Assembly: GCA_029946065.1 (NCBI GenBank)
Contig: JAQSDU010000020.1
Coordinates: forward strand, 1-64,000
Reading direction: 5' to 3'
Origin: Flavobacterium sp.
GTDB lineage: Bacteria; Bacteroidota; Bacteroidia; Flavobacteriales; Flavobacteriaceae
DNA length: 64,000 nt
Shown: one piece after another, positions 1 to 7,764 of the stretch
How positions within the stretch are numbered: position 1 is the stretch's first letter
Layout: each line of letters starts with the position of its first letter
Translations under genes and position numbers: made by a program
Notes under the pieces: generated by a model
The model's database searches: none
The model's input: the letters and a program-made list of their open reading frames with translations, nothing else
Told to the model about the DNA's origin: nothing

Positions 1-210
1 ATCCAATCCTTCTTCAATCTGTGAAACAAAATCTGAACCCAAGTATTTATCAGGATTTTCATTCTTCCAATAATGAGAAGTTGAATTTGGGATTGATTGG
101 ATAAAAGTTTGTGGAAGAAGTTGCTCCTGAAGCCCCAATGCGAAACAGGTTTTAACTCCAGTATGGTAAGTGTTGTAATTGTTTTTCATTTTACTTTTTA
201 TAAGATTCAT
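1..210 (-). pseudogene. N-terminal transposase fragment, copy 1 (cut by window edge)
   Basis: The minus strand reads MNLIKSKMKNNYNTYHTG and continues with the same protein fragment found at 544-768 and 930-1118. It runs off the left edge, so its true end is unknown. The fragment resembles the N-terminal, DNA-binding part of a transposase: a C-terminal piece apparently of the same kind lies at 1319-1563, and the copies alternate with a 148-bp non-coding repeat. I do not recognise the family with certainty. Confidence 0.45.
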
Positions 211-242
211 AAAATAATAAATCTTAAATTCTCTACATTTGC

Positions 243-390
243 TTTGAATAGTTGTCGTTAAACTCGATTCGAAAATTCGAATCCAAAATATCGAAACCTG
301 ACCGGTTCGATGTCCAGCAGGGGTCGGTTTTTAAGCTAAAATACAAAAAATCAAACACTTGCGGTTCGAGATTCAGTCAGTAGGGGGAGC
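243..390. repeat. 148-bp repeat, copy 1
   Basis: Starts TTTGAATAGTTGTCGTTAAA and ends TAGGGGGAGC. The same 148-bp unit recurs at 410-557, 801-948 and 1164-1311, always exactly 148 bp. It contains a short palindrome (ATTCGAAAATTCGAAT). In minus orientation it lies directly upstream of the transposase-like start codon, so it may be the upstream end of the insertion element. Confidence 0.8.
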
Positions 391-409
391 TAGGGAACAA
401 TTGGTTTGT

Positions 410-557
410 TTTGAATAGTTGTCGTTAAACCCGATTCGAATTTTCGAATCCAAAATATCAAAAACTGTCCGGGTCGATGTCCAGTAGGGGTCGATTTTTA
501 AGCTAAATCATAAAAAATCAAACACATACGGTTCGAGAATCACTCAACAGGGGGAGC
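410..557. repeat. 148-bp repeat, copy 2
   Basis: Second copy of the unit at 243-390, with scattered substitutions (for example CCGATTCGAATTTTCGAATC in place of the copy-1 palindrome). Only about 20 bp separate it from copy 1, whereas the other copies are separated by a transposase fragment. The fragment between copies 1 and 2 therefore appears to be missing. Confidence 0.8.
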
Positions 558-768
558 AATCCAATCCTTCTTCAATCTGTGAAACAAAATCTGAACCCAA
601 GTATTTATCAGGATTTTCATTCTTCCAATAATGAGAAGTTGAATTTGGAATTGATTGGATAAAAGTTTGTGGAAGAAGTTGCTCCTGAAGCCCCAAAGCG
701 AAACAAGTTTTAACCCCAGTATGGTAAGTGTTGTAATTGCTTTTCATTTTACTTTTTATAAGATTCAT
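544..768 (-). pseudogene. N-terminal transposase fragment, copy 2
   Basis: A 74-aa reading frame (internal start MKSNYNTYHTGVKTC) nearly identical to the fragment at 1-210. It stops where it meets the flanking 148-bp repeat, so the last residues come from repeat sequence. Length and truncation argue for a relic rather than a functional small protein. It sits between repeat copies at 410-557 and 801-948. Confidence 0.45.
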
Positions 769-800
769 AAAATAATAAATCTTAAATTATCTACATTTGC

Positions 801-948
801 TTTGAATGGTCGTCGTTAAACTCGATTCGAAAATTCGAATCCAAAATATCGAAACCTGACCGGTTCGATGTCCAGCAGGGGTCGATTTTTAAGCTAAAAT
901 ACAAAAAATCAAACACTTGCGGTTCGAGATTAAGTCAGTAGGGGGAGC
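801..948. repeat. 148-bp repeat, copy 3
   Basis: Third copy, almost identical to copy 1, ending in GTAGGGGGAGC. It is followed directly by the diverged transposase fragment at 930-1118. Confidence 0.8.
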
Positions 949-1118
949 TGTGATGCATAATCCGAACCCAGATATTTATCCGGATTTTCATTTTTCCAAT
1001 AATGCAATGTTGAATTCGGGATTGACTGGATAAACGGTTGCGGGAGAAGCTGCTCCTGAAGCCCTAAAGCAAAACAGGTTTTAACTCCTGTATGGTAGGC
1101 GTTATAATTACTCTTCAT
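930..1118 (-). pseudogene. N-terminal transposase fragment, copy 3 (diverged)
   Basis: A 62-aa frame sharing KSNYNAYHTGVKTCFALGLQ with the other two copies but more diverged in DNA and in its last residues (SDYASQLPLLT). It lies between the 148-bp repeats at 801-948 and 1164-1311. Like the others, it ends inside repeat sequence. Confidence 0.4.
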
Positions 1119-1163
1119 TTTTCTTTCTTTAGGATTTATAAATCCTAATATCTCTATATTTGT

Positions 1164-1311
1164 TTTGAATAGCTGTCGTTAGACCGAATTCGAAAATTCG
1201 AATCCAAAATATCAAAACCTGACCGGTTCGATGTCCAGTAGGGGTTGATTCTTAGGCTAAAATACAAAAAATCAAATACTTGCGGTTCGAGATTCAGTCA
1301 GTAGGGGGAGC
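1164..1311. repeat. 148-bp repeat, copy 4
   Basis: Fourth copy, the most diverged but of the same length and ending GTAGGGGGAGC. It directly abuts the C-terminal transposase remnant at 1319-1563. Confidence 0.78.
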
Positions 1312-1318
1312 TTTGTAT

Positions 1319-1563
1319 CTATGCAGATAACTTACAACAGCAATTGAGATTCTCTTCCAAACGCTGTTGGTTGGATTTGTCTAATACTATTTTGATATTG
1401 GCAAGCTCGGGATATAAAAGGACCTCATTGGGCGTGTAAATTTTATGCTTGTCACAAGGCCAATTGTTATTATAATCGTCAATAAAGAATTTAAGTTCCT
1501 CCTATATTGTGGTGGAGAGGATTTCTTTGCACCTGAAGTAATAAAACTTCTTGATTCTATATT
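1319..1563 (-). pseudogene. C-terminal transposase remnant
   Basis: Translation of the minus strand gives RIKKFYYFRCKEILSTTI, an in-frame TAG (1502-1504), then EELKFFIDDYNNNWPCDKHK and YTPNEVL, ending about 20 residues after ELANIKIVLDKSNQQRLEEN. The string looks like the last part of a DDE-type (IS3-like) transposase. The internal stop and lack of a start make it a relic. It is probably the counterpart of the N-terminal fragments in the adjacent array. Confidence 0.5.
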
Positions 1564-1612
1564 TTAAAGTTATTGTTTAGGTTGGTTTATTGTCAATGAA
1601 ATCGATGTTGGC

Positions 1613-2248
1613 TCACATATTGTACGGTGGCAACAGCGTGTACGATGGCAACGGTGCTGCGCGGTTATAAACCATCATGTCGGCAACTTGTTGCGCAATG
1701 GTGTCGCCGTCTAAATGCTGAAGCAGGTGCAAAGCTCCGTCGATTCCCGATGTTACGCCGCCAGTTGATACTACATTGCGGTCAGTGACAAACCTTTTGT
1801 TTTTTATGACATGGAGGTCGGGGTATTGTTTTTGAAAGGAGTTGACGGCAAGGTAGTGCGTGGTCACATTTCTTCCGCTGAGCAAACCGGTAGCGGCAAC
1901 ATTGTAAAGTCCGACACATACCGAGAGTATGATCTTTTCTTTCATGATGATGCTTTTTATAAAAGAGATGCAGGCATCGTTCGCTACAGTCGGGTTTAGT
2001 TCGCGGTCGAGCAGTCCGGGTACGATGAATACATCCGGATCAGGACAGTCGGTAAAATCGTAAGTAGGCATGATGGTAACCACGCTGCCTTCGCTTTTTA
2101 CTGGCGCTTTTGTTTCGGCTACTGTGAAAATATTATATCGGTCTTTGATAATGCCGTTGGCATGCAGGAAAACAGCTATTGGTCCGTTCATGTCGACCAG
2201 TTCGACGCCTTCATAAATAATAATTGCAACGTTAATGGTAGGCTTCAT
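1613..2248 (-). CDS. DJ-1/PfpI family (GATase1-like) protein
   Basis: A 211-aa protein from the start MKPTINVAIIIYEGVELVDM; an upstream extension to 2305 lacks family similarity and would run through the promoter region. It has the class I amidotransferase-like fold signature: the elbow SVCVG carries the nucleophile Cys, and the downstream STGGVTSGIDGALHLL segment is typical of ThiJ/PfpI and AraC-type amidase domains. Family members act as glyoxalases, isonitrile hydratases or chaperones, so the substrate cannot be told. No AraC DNA-binding domain follows. A -7-like box (TACTTTTG on the minus strand, about 2278-2285) lies upstream. It stands alone between mobile debris and the CIS region. Confidence 0.8.
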   Translation of the reverse strand: MKPTINVAIIIYEGVELVDMNGPIAVFLHANGIIKDRYNIFTVAETKAPVKSEGSVVTIMPTYDFTDCPDPDVFIVPGLLDRELNPTVANDACISFIKSIIMKEKIILSVCVGLYNVAATGLLSGRNVTTHYLAVNSFQKQYPDLHVIKNKRFVTDRNVVSTGGVTSGIDGALHLLQHLDGDTIAQQVADMMVYNRAAPLPSYTLLPPYNM

Positions 2249-2508
2249 TTTTTGTTTATAATAGATTAGGATGGAGCAAAAGTATATAATTAAAAAATGC
2301 TGCAACTACGTATAAATACCTGTTTTCAAAATGTAAAGGCGGAAAATACTGGAACAGTTCCGACGGCTGATGTTTTGTTTCCGGTGGCGGACCCAATTTT
2401 AAAATAGTAAAAAAAGCCCATACTTTTGTATAGGCTTGATGCTTATCGTATTAGCGAAATAGATGCTGGATATTTGTTAGCGTTGCTTTTACGGAACAAT
2501 TTTGATGA

Positions 2509-2718
2509 TTATTGCCGCATACCTCGTTTTGGTCGGTGCAGGATCGGATTGTGGTAGGCAGAAAGGTGCTTCCTTACATTTTCCAATATAGGGCCTACGG
2601 CGGAGATTGCCGTTTTTAACTGCTCTTCTGAAACTTTCAGCGATACTGCCACATTTCGGATATCCCTGAAATTGTTGATGTCTATGGTGCGCCCTGCGTA
2701 AATTTTTGCTGTTTTCAA
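2509..2718 (-). CDS. DUF3606 family small protein
   Basis: A 69-aa protein whose core (IDINNFRDIRNVAVSLKVSE, then EEQLKTAISAVGP and VRKHL) matches the DUF3606 pattern, a short helical family of unknown function common in Bacteroidota and Proteobacteria. The C-terminus is basic (HRPKRGMRQ). It is preceded by one of the ten CTGCAACTACAGAAT sites (2851-2865) with the TTTG box at 2804-2807, so it appears to belong to the regulon that includes the CIS operons. Its role there is unknown. Confidence 0.75.
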   Translation of the reverse strand: MKTAKIYAGRTIDINNFRDIRNVAVSLKVSEEQLKTAISAVGPILENVRKHLSAYHNPILHRPKRGMRQ

Positions 2719-2803
2719 AATCTTGATATTTATAAAGTTAGTAACCCAAAAAGTGTGCTTAACTTGTTGGTTTACAGTTAAATTTTTATTAAAATTAACT
2801 TCT

Positions 2804-2865
2804 CAAATATCTTTGTTTTTTGTTGCAGACAAAAAAAATCAGCGTTGTATATTCTGTAGTTGCAG
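2804..2865 (-). promoter_or_regulatory. CIS regulon promoter, site 1 (DUF3606 gene)
   Basis: On the minus strand CTGCAACTACAGAAT (2851-2865) is followed after 41 nt by TATTTG, placing TTTG at offset 44-47 (2804-2807). This is the same geometry as nine other sites in the window. The inferred start of transcription is about 7 nt beyond the box, leaving a leader of roughly 80 nt before the gene at 2718. Confidence 0.7.
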
Positions 2866-2926
2866 TAAAATGATATGCGTTTGCAGCCGGGAATTAATTA
2901 TCGAATAGGAAACCCAGCAGTTCCTG

Positions 2927-3334
2927 CTATTCAAACTTGAAGAAGAAGTAGGTAACAGCAAGCCATTCTTTCTTAATTTTGCTTGCATGGCCAATAGTGC
3001 TGTGGCTACTGTTCTCTACCGTGCCGTCGTTTTTGATATAGCCAATAGTGCTGTGACTGCTGTTTTCTACCACACCATCGTTTTTGATATAGCCGACTGT
3101 CGAATGGTTTGCATTTTCAATAGTACCGTCACTTCTGATATAACCGATTGTCGAGTGGCTGCTGTTTTCGATTGTGCCGTTGGCTGTGATATAACCTTTA
3201 GTAGTATGGCTGCTGTTCTCGATTGTGCCATTTGCCTGAATGTAGCCGGTAGTGTTGTGGCTCGCCGATTCAATGATTTGGGCTTTTGCCATAACATTTA
3301 CAAGGATAAAACTGATCAGCAATAAATGTCTCAT
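2927..3334 (-). CDS. Secreted 5-fold beta-flower repeat protein
   Basis: A 135-aa protein with an N-terminal signal peptide (MRHLLLISFILVNVMAKA) followed by five to six repeats of about 17 residues, each close to ENSSHSTIGYIKNDGTV. This matches the small exported proteins annotated as 5-fold beta-flower in Bacteroidota, whose function is unknown. The array ends with GHASKIKKEWLAVTYFFFKFE, a hydrophobic, aromatic tail. A -7-like box (TACTTTTG, about 3360-3367) lies just upstream. No link to the CIS other than position is visible. Confidence 0.7.
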   Translation of the reverse strand: MRHLLLISFILVNVMAKAQIIESASHNTTGYIQANGTIENSSHTTKGYITANGTIENSSHSTIGYIRSDGTIENANHSTVGYIKNDGVVENSSHSTIGYIKNDGTVENSSHSTIGHASKIKKEWLAVTYFFFKFE

Positions 3335-3359
3335 GATATTTTAATTAATTGTGCTTTAC

Positions 3360-3367
3360 CAAAAGTA
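3360..3367 (-). promoter_or_regulatory. Putative -7 box for the beta-flower gene
   Basis: Minus-strand TACTTTTG fits the Bacteroidota TAnnTTTG box and sits 26 nt before the start codon at 3334. Confidence 0.4.
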
Positions 3368-3471
3368 ATGAATTTATTGCAGATGTATCACATGCACTTG
3401 TTACAGATTTGAGTTGCGCTGCCGGCAATTTTAAATTTTTCAGGCATTAACTATTAAATTTCATAATTGGC

Positions 3472-3614
3472 GTAATCCTAAGCGGCATGACTATAATTGT
3501 GGGTTAGCCAAGGATAAACCTGCCGCATGATTATTAATCAATTTAACCGTTTCAAATATCCGTCGGTTTAAGTCGGAAGGATAATTTTTCGTTTGAGCGA
3601 TTTTGTAGCTGCAG
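3472..3614 (-). ncRNA. Structured RNA element, copy 1 (with regulon promoter site 2)
   Basis: Minus-strand motif CTGCAGCTACAAAAT (3600-3614, a diverged form of the regulon site) is followed after 41 nt by TATTTG (TTTG at 3553-3556). Downstream is a hairpin: GCGGCA (3482-3487) pairs with TGCCGC (3521-3526), and TAATC (3473-3477) with GATTA (3529-3533). The same order of elements recurs at 7550-7692. Shared blocks include AACCGTTnCAAATATC and TAATCC-AA-GCGGCA in plus-strand notation. No reading frame is conserved. It may be a small RNA or a leader of the gene at 3334, 200 nt further on; this copy is the weaker one. Confidence 0.45.
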
Positions 3615-3618
3615 CAAT

Positions 3619-3653
3619 AAAAAAAGCGAAACCGGTAAAAGTTTCGCTTTTTT
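3619..3653 (-). terminator. Intrinsic terminator after the 763-aa fibre gene
   Basis: AAAAAAAGCGAAAC and GTTTCGCTTTTTT form a perfect GCGAAAC stem with A/T tracts on both sides, about 45 nt past the stop codon of the gene at 3697. It could work in both directions. Confidence 0.85.
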
Positions 3654-3696
3654 GGATTGATATGAATTAATTGTGTTTGCTAAAATATGCCGTTTT

Positions 3697-5988
3697 TTAT
3701 TTGCTGTGGGCTATTTCTGCTGCTTTTTTCTTTTCTTCTTCAGTCATTTCTTTGTGCAGATTGTAGGAATTAAAGCATATTACATTTTTGATCACGGCGT
3801 TTGTTGAGCGGTCGCCTCCGTTTGTAAGATAAATGTTTATTTTTTTCGATTCGCCGTCCCAGTCAAATATAATTGGGCAGTTCTTGCCTTCGGAACGCCA
3901 TATGCCTGTCGTGGTTTTCCATGAGCTGCCGAGCGCTTCGACAAAAAATCCGGGTAAATCACTCATGAACACGCCACTTTCAAATTTTTCCAGAGGACCT
4001 ATGTAAACAGCATCGATATAAAAAACTACGTCGCCGTTGTTTTTGATTTCGCCATATACCTTGCCGTCCCAATCTTGTGAGTTCAGGCGATTCTCGAGCC
4101 GGAGTTGGTTGGTTGCGATGTCGGGGTGGATGTCTTCGAAATCAAGTGCACTCTGCGCCTTGTGATTGACCATTTTGATTGGCATAATCGCTCCGGGCGA
4201 ATTGTCGAAATAAGTTTCGCCGGTACCGTTAATAACCATCTCTACGCCGTCTCGTGAATATATGATACCGGGTTGGTCAAGACTGAAATAGTATTCTTCG
4301 TCGTTGATCGAATAGGACAACTTGTGCATGCAAAAATTACCGCCGCTGCCCGGTTTCCAGGCCAGGCGGTTGCCTTGAGGATATCCCTGGAGCTGATAAG
4401 GAGCATCGATTGGTACAAAATTGAGGGCGTCTTTTTCGAAACGTTCGCCGTTGACGGTCAGTATCGCAGACAGGTCGTTTGACATGAAATCGTTTATCCT
4501 AAACTCTAACGTTACATGATAGACTCCGTCGGGGTTATTTATTGCGGGTGCTATGGAACTAAAACTTTTGATGATGTAATTCTGATAATCTGTCGCTCTT
4601 TCAAGGTAACCGCCGAAATAATACTTGCCTTTATCTTTTGTCACGTACAAATAGAACCTATTCTTGGTTATATCGCTTTCGAGGTCAACTGCGTCAAGCT
4701 GTACGATATTGTTGAAACCTTCGGCGAGTGTTTCGTCGAACCCAACCCTGGTTTCGATCTTGTAAACGTCGCCCCGTAAAAACTGCAGTTTGAGTACTTC
4801 GGTCCATTCTGCGTCATTTCCTTCGGTAAATTTTCGACCGCGCAGCATCGCATGGTTGTTTTGGGCGCCGTCGATAAACTCGTAAACCTTATCGTTGAAT
4901 GTGTTTTGTGTCTGCGTTATCGTTTCATTATCTCCGCTGTACTTGATGTCGAAAGAGGAATATTGTTTATCAAGGGTGACCCTTTGCACGTCGGTAAACG
5001 CTGTAGCGGTATCGCTCATTTTATATTGTTCGCTTACCGCGTCATGTCCATTTCCGTACTGGTTTACGGGCAAGGCATAGATGGCACGGTTGTGGGTAAT
5101 CGCCCTATTTTCTTTTCCGGGAAAAGAGGTATAATCTACTATAAGCAGTTTTCCGGCTGTTATGGTAATTGTAGTCGCGAAGGCAGACAGGGTCTGTTCA
5201 ATCGTTTGTTTCGAGGCGTCTATCGGTTCGTTGATGGTGACGTGGGTCAGGCCGATTTCGCCTTTGTATGACTGTAAAAATCCGATATACCCGGCCAATG
5301 TTTGGAGCTGGCTCAGGTAGGCGTTGGTAAAGTTGTTCTGTGATAATCCCTGCCCGGTCACCTTCACTACATAATTGCCCAACGAATTGTTGATGTCGCG
5401 CACGCCTGCATAGGCTTCCTGGAGTTGCGTGACCTGCGTATTGGTGAAATTGTTTTGTGAAAGTCCCTGCCCGGTCACCTTCACTACATAATTACCCAAC
5501 GAATTGTTGATGTCGCGCACGCCTGCAGCGGCTTCCTGGAGTTGCGTGACCTGCGTATTGGTGAAATTGTTTTGTGAAAGTCCTTGTCCGGGTACCTTTA
5601 CCACGAAAGTGTCCAACAATTTTTTGATGTCGCTCACGCCTGTAGCCGCTTCTTGGAGTTGCGTGACCTGTGTATTGGTGAAATTGTTTTGTGAAAGTCC
5701 TTGCCCTGGTACTTTTATTACAAAATCGTTTAAGGCTTCGGTAAGCCCTTGTACGTCTTCGATGGTTACCGACCCGGGGCCTCCGCCGGTTGAAAAAACG
5801 AGTGGTGCAACGCCGCCCGTAAAATTAATGGTAACGGTTTGCGCGTCTGTATCTACGACGGCAGATGTTACAAGTTCACCATCTGAGAGGTGGTGGTACG
5901 AATCGATCCAATCGTGGAAATTGGCCTGCGGTGGTTTCTTGCCGTTAAGGAAAAAGGCCTTTAACGCTTCTCTTGTTTGTAATGACAT
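3697..5988 (-). CDS. Tail-fibre-like protein with N-terminal adaptor module and 39-aa repeats
   Basis: A 763-aa protein, probably a receptor-binding fibre of the CIS. Residues 1-40 carry the module LKAFFLNGKKPPQANFHDWI followed by DSYHH, shared with four other proteins in this window. Residues about 88-235 hold four near-identical 39-aa repeats (KVPGQGLSQNNFTNTQVTQL), resembling the KVEGKGLSTNDYT motif of phage tail fibres. The remainder is beta-rich, with a stretch about 430-560 (YYFGGYLERATDYQNYIIKS) suggestive of a lectin-like fold. The start lies 76 nt past a regulon promoter box (6064-6125). No collar, peptidase or membrane segment is seen. The receptor is unknown. Confidence 0.65.
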   Translation of the reverse strand: MSLQTREALKAFFLNGKKPPQANFHDWIDSYHHLSDGELVTSAVVDTDAQTVTINFTGGVAPLVFSTGGGPGSVTIEDVQGLTEALNDFVIKVPGQGLSQNNFTNTQVTQLQEAATGVSDIKKLLDTFVVKVPGQGLSQNNFTNTQVTQLQEAAAGVRDINNSLGNYVVKVTGQGLSQNNFTNTQVTQLQEAYAGVRDINNSLGNYVVKVTGQGLSQNNFTNAYLSQLQTLAGYIGFLQSYKGEIGLTHVTINEPIDASKQTIEQTLSAFATTITITAGKLLIVDYTSFPGKENRAITHNRAIYALPVNQYGNGHDAVSEQYKMSDTATAFTDVQRVTLDKQYSSFDIKYSGDNETITQTQNTFNDKVYEFIDGAQNNHAMLRGRKFTEGNDAEWTEVLKLQFLRGDVYKIETRVGFDETLAEGFNNIVQLDAVDLESDITKNRFYLYVTKDKGKYYFGGYLERATDYQNYIIKSFSSIAPAINNPDGVYHVTLEFRINDFMSNDLSAILTVNGERFEKDALNFVPIDAPYQLQGYPQGNRLAWKPGSGGNFCMHKLSYSINDEEYYFSLDQPGIIYSRDGVEMVINGTGETYFDNSPGAIMPIKMVNHKAQSALDFEDIHPDIATNQLRLENRLNSQDWDGKVYGEIKNNGDVVFYIDAVYIGPLEKFESGVFMSDLPGFFVEALGSSWKTTTGIWRSEGKNCPIIFDWDGESKKINIYLTNGGDRSTNAVIKNVICFNSYNLHKEMTEEEKKKAAEIAHSK

Positions 5989-6063
5989 TTGATATATAAT
6001 TTATGTGGTTTGACAAAACTGTTATATGGAACAGTTAAAAAAGATCCTGTAGTTTCGGATGTT

Positions 6064-6125
6064 CAAAAGTCATTATTTTTATGCTAAATCTATAATTTTT
6101 GGGGCACTCGATTCTGTAGTTGCAG
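6064..6125 (-). promoter_or_regulatory. CIS regulon promoter, site 3 (fibre gene)
   Basis: CTGCAACTACAGAAT at 6111-6125 and TTTG at 6064-6067 (within GACTTTTG), offset 44-47. The intervening AAAAATTATA block is shared with sites 6 and 8. A further palindrome (AACTGTT-ATATGG-AACAGTT) lies in the leader near 6015-6035. Confidence 0.72.
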
Positions 6126-6169
6126 GAAGTTGGGTTTGGTGTTCAGTGTAGTTAGCGGGCAGCGGCGGC

Positions 6170-6374
6170 TGCTAAGACTGAGAATGAGCTGCTAAGGGTT
6201 TGGAAGCTGCTGCTAAGATTGAGAACGAGTTGCTAAGGGTGTGGAAGCAGTTGCTAAGATTGAGAATGAGCTGCTAAGGGTTTGGAAGCTGTTGCTATGA
6301 CTGAGAACGAGCTGCTAAGGGTGTGGAAGCTGTTGCTAAGATTGAGAACAATCTGCTAAGGGTTTGGAATGAGC
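6170..6374. repeat. 41-bp minisatellite, five units
   Basis: Each unit is a 20-mer (TGCTAAGAYTGAGAAYGAGC) plus a 21-mer (TGCTAAGGGTTTGGAAGCTG plus one base), so TGCTAAG recurs every 20-21 bp. Five units fill 205 bp. The period of 41 is not a multiple of three and no start codon or frame is maintained, so it is non-coding. It lies between the fibre promoter and the terminator of the 240-aa gene. Confidence 0.85.
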
Positions 6375-6403
6375 TGCTAAAAGCTTTGGAGAGGGGGAGC
6401 AAC

Positions 6404-6431
6404 AAAAAAGCTTCCGGTTGGGAAGCTTTTT
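6404..6431 (-). terminator. Intrinsic terminator after the 240-aa gene
   Basis: AAAAAAGCTTCC-GGTTG-GGAAGCTTTTTAT forms an AAGCTTCC/GGAAGCTT stem with a T tract on either strand, immediately past the stop codon at 6434. Confidence 0.82.
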
Positions 6432-6433
6432 AT

Positions 6434-7156
6434 TTATGCTGTGGGTACCTGCCACTTGTTTTGGTTGAGGCCCTTTGTGATTTTTCCGAAGCTGAACTGT
6501 GCCGCTTTTGCCGGGTTGCCGTTGTAGAATTTCTTTGAGATGTTGGCAATGCTGATCACTTCCTGATAGATGTCGTTGAAACGGGTGATCATTTCAGCAG
6601 TGATCTGCGGGCGCTCTCCTTTTTTGCCTTCTTGTATCACATCGGCTTCTTTGAGGGTGTTGGCATAATTCAGGATGTTGTCGAGGGTGGTTGCCGAGAT
6701 ATCCTTATCGAGTAACTCTGCCCTGAGGGAATCGGTGAGGCCTGACTTGTAGCGGTACAGCAGGCTGATGAGCGCTTCCTGATCGCCAAGGGCGGCATCG
6801 CGCTGAAAATCACGAAAGCCCAGTAGGGTGAGCAATTCGTCTCTGCGGGCCGGTTGTTTTTTGAAATCTTCGGTAATCTGCACTTTTAATTCTGCCAGGT
6901 TGGCCAGTGCCACATTTTGCAAGGCCATTACGGCTGCGGTGGCATTGCGCAGTGCCTGGGCATTGTCTGTGCCGAAATGGTTTTCAATGAGGCTGTCGAT
7001 ACGGGAGCGGATGTCCTTAAAGTAGTCGGCTGTCCATTTGGATCGCTTGGTGGCGAGGAATTCCTGGCTGGCCAGCGCGTTGTCGATGATTGTTGCAATT
7101 GCGATGAACATTTCTACATCTTTTACGGCGTAGGCTCTTTTTACTTGTTCTGCCAT
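6434..7156 (-). CDS. Helical protein of unknown function in CIS locus (240 aa)
   Basis: I do not recognise this family. The protein is almost entirely helical by composition (many Ala, Leu, Ile, Glu, Lys; few Gly or Pro), has no signal peptide or membrane segment and starts MAEQVKRAYAVKDVEMFIAI. It is flanked by its own promoter region (TTTTTG-rich, about 7170-7210) and a terminator at 6404-6431, so it is probably monocistronic. It lies between the structured RNA and the fibre gene. A structural or chaperone role in the CIS is possible, but nothing in the sequence proves it. Confidence 0.55.
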   Translation of the reverse strand: MAEQVKRAYAVKDVEMFIAIATIIDNALASQEFLATKRSKWTADYFKDIRSRIDSLIENHFGTDNAQALRNATAAVMALQNVALANLAELKVQITEDFKKQPARRDELLTLLGFRDFQRDAALGDQEALISLLYRYKSGLTDSLRAELLDKDISATTLDNILNYANTLKEADVIQEGKKGERPQITAEMITRFNDIYQEVISIANISKKFYNGNPAKAAQFSFGKITKGLNQNKWQVPTA

Positions 7157-7456
7157 GGTTTTGGGGTTAAATTAAACAATTTGTATTTATTTTTCAAAAA
7201 TATCAAAAAATAAAATCGCAATAAACTATTTTTTTAGTAACGAACATTTTTGACGTTTTTGAGGTAAATGGTTTTTTTGCTTGCGGAATCGTTAGAAAAA
7301 CAAGTATTTCTACTCGGCCGATTTGTGGGATTCTTATTGTGTTTGAACGGCAGGTTTTGTATTTTATGGACGGTTGCGGGGTGGTTTGTCGGCGGGGTGG
7401 AAGGATGATTTTTCGGGCCGGCTATGGGAATTTTTGTGTTTTTGTGCGATTATCAC
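7157..7456. other. Intergenic region without recognisable gene
   Basis: About 300 bp between the 240-aa gene and the terminator of the structured RNA. Reading frames here are short and lack family similarity. The A/T-rich part next to the start codon (GATATTTTTG on the minus strand) probably holds the promoter of the 240-aa gene. Confidence 0.4.
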
Positions 7457-7458
7457 CA

Positions 7459-7495
7459 ACAAAAAAAGCAGCACTTTATGGAGCGCTGCTTCTTT
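7459..7495 (-). terminator. Terminator of structured RNA copy 2
   Basis: AAGCAGC and GCGCTGCTT form a stem flanked by an A7 tract (a T tract on the minus strand). No minus-strand protein gene ends here, which supports a short non-coding transcript from the promoter at 7631-7692. Confidence 0.7.
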
Positions 7496-7692
7496 GGCGT
7501 TAATGTATAAATATGGCTGGGACAAAAAGGCCGTTGCTGTGGATTTGTTGGTAATCCCAACGCGGCAGGGCTTTGACTGACTCGTTTAATCAGGCCCTGC
7601 CGCGGGATTATCAACCTTTACTAACCGTTACAAATATCGGGGTTGGTGTTGGGATGGAGAAATTTTTTGGGTGGATGATTCTGTAGTTGCAG
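7459..7692 (-). ncRNA. Structured small RNA candidate, copy 2 (promoter site 4 plus about 165-nt transcript)
   Basis: Minus-strand CTGCAACTACAGAAT (7678-7692) is followed after 41 nt by TATTTG (TTTG at 7631-7634), then by a strong hairpin. GCGGCAGGGC (7562-7571) pairs with GCCCTGCCGC (7594-7603), extended across a 3-nt bulge by GGTAATCCC (7550-7558) and GGGATTATC (7604-7612). A terminator closes the unit at 7459-7495. The transcript would be about 165 nt with no plausible coding frame. The same layout in a weaker form is at 3472-3614. The target and function are unknown; co-regulation with the CIS is inferred from the promoter. Confidence 0.6.
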
Positions 7693-7700
7693 TAAGTGAT

Positions 7701-7736
7701 AAAAAAAAGCGAAACCTGAGAGGGTTTCGCTTTTTT
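7701..7736 (-). terminator. Terminator of the effector/immunity operon
   Basis: AAAAAAAAGCGAAACC-TGAGA-GGTTTCGCTTTTTT: an 8-bp GCGAAACC stem with T tract 30 nt past the stop at 7765. Its stem core is the same as that of the terminator at 3619-3653. Confidence 0.87.
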
Positions 7737-7764
7737 GGAATTAGGGTGATATGATTTGTTTTGA

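Noticed and set aside
1..1311. CRISPR-like impression from the repeated units
   Set aside because: Repeats are 148 bp, spacers are transposase fragments or 20 bp, and no cas gene is present.
2296..2312. CTGCAACTACG on the plus strand near the DJ-1 gene
   Set aside because: Only part of the dyad is present and no TTTG lies at the required offset on either strand, so it was not counted as a regulon site.
5504..5992. 162-aa plus-strand frame with repeated Cys-rich segments
   Set aside because: It is the antisense of the 39-aa fibre repeats, so the repetition is inherited.
7374..7580. 68-aa plus-strand frame over the small-RNA terminator
   Set aside because: It overlaps the terminator and hairpin of the structured RNA and resembles no protein.
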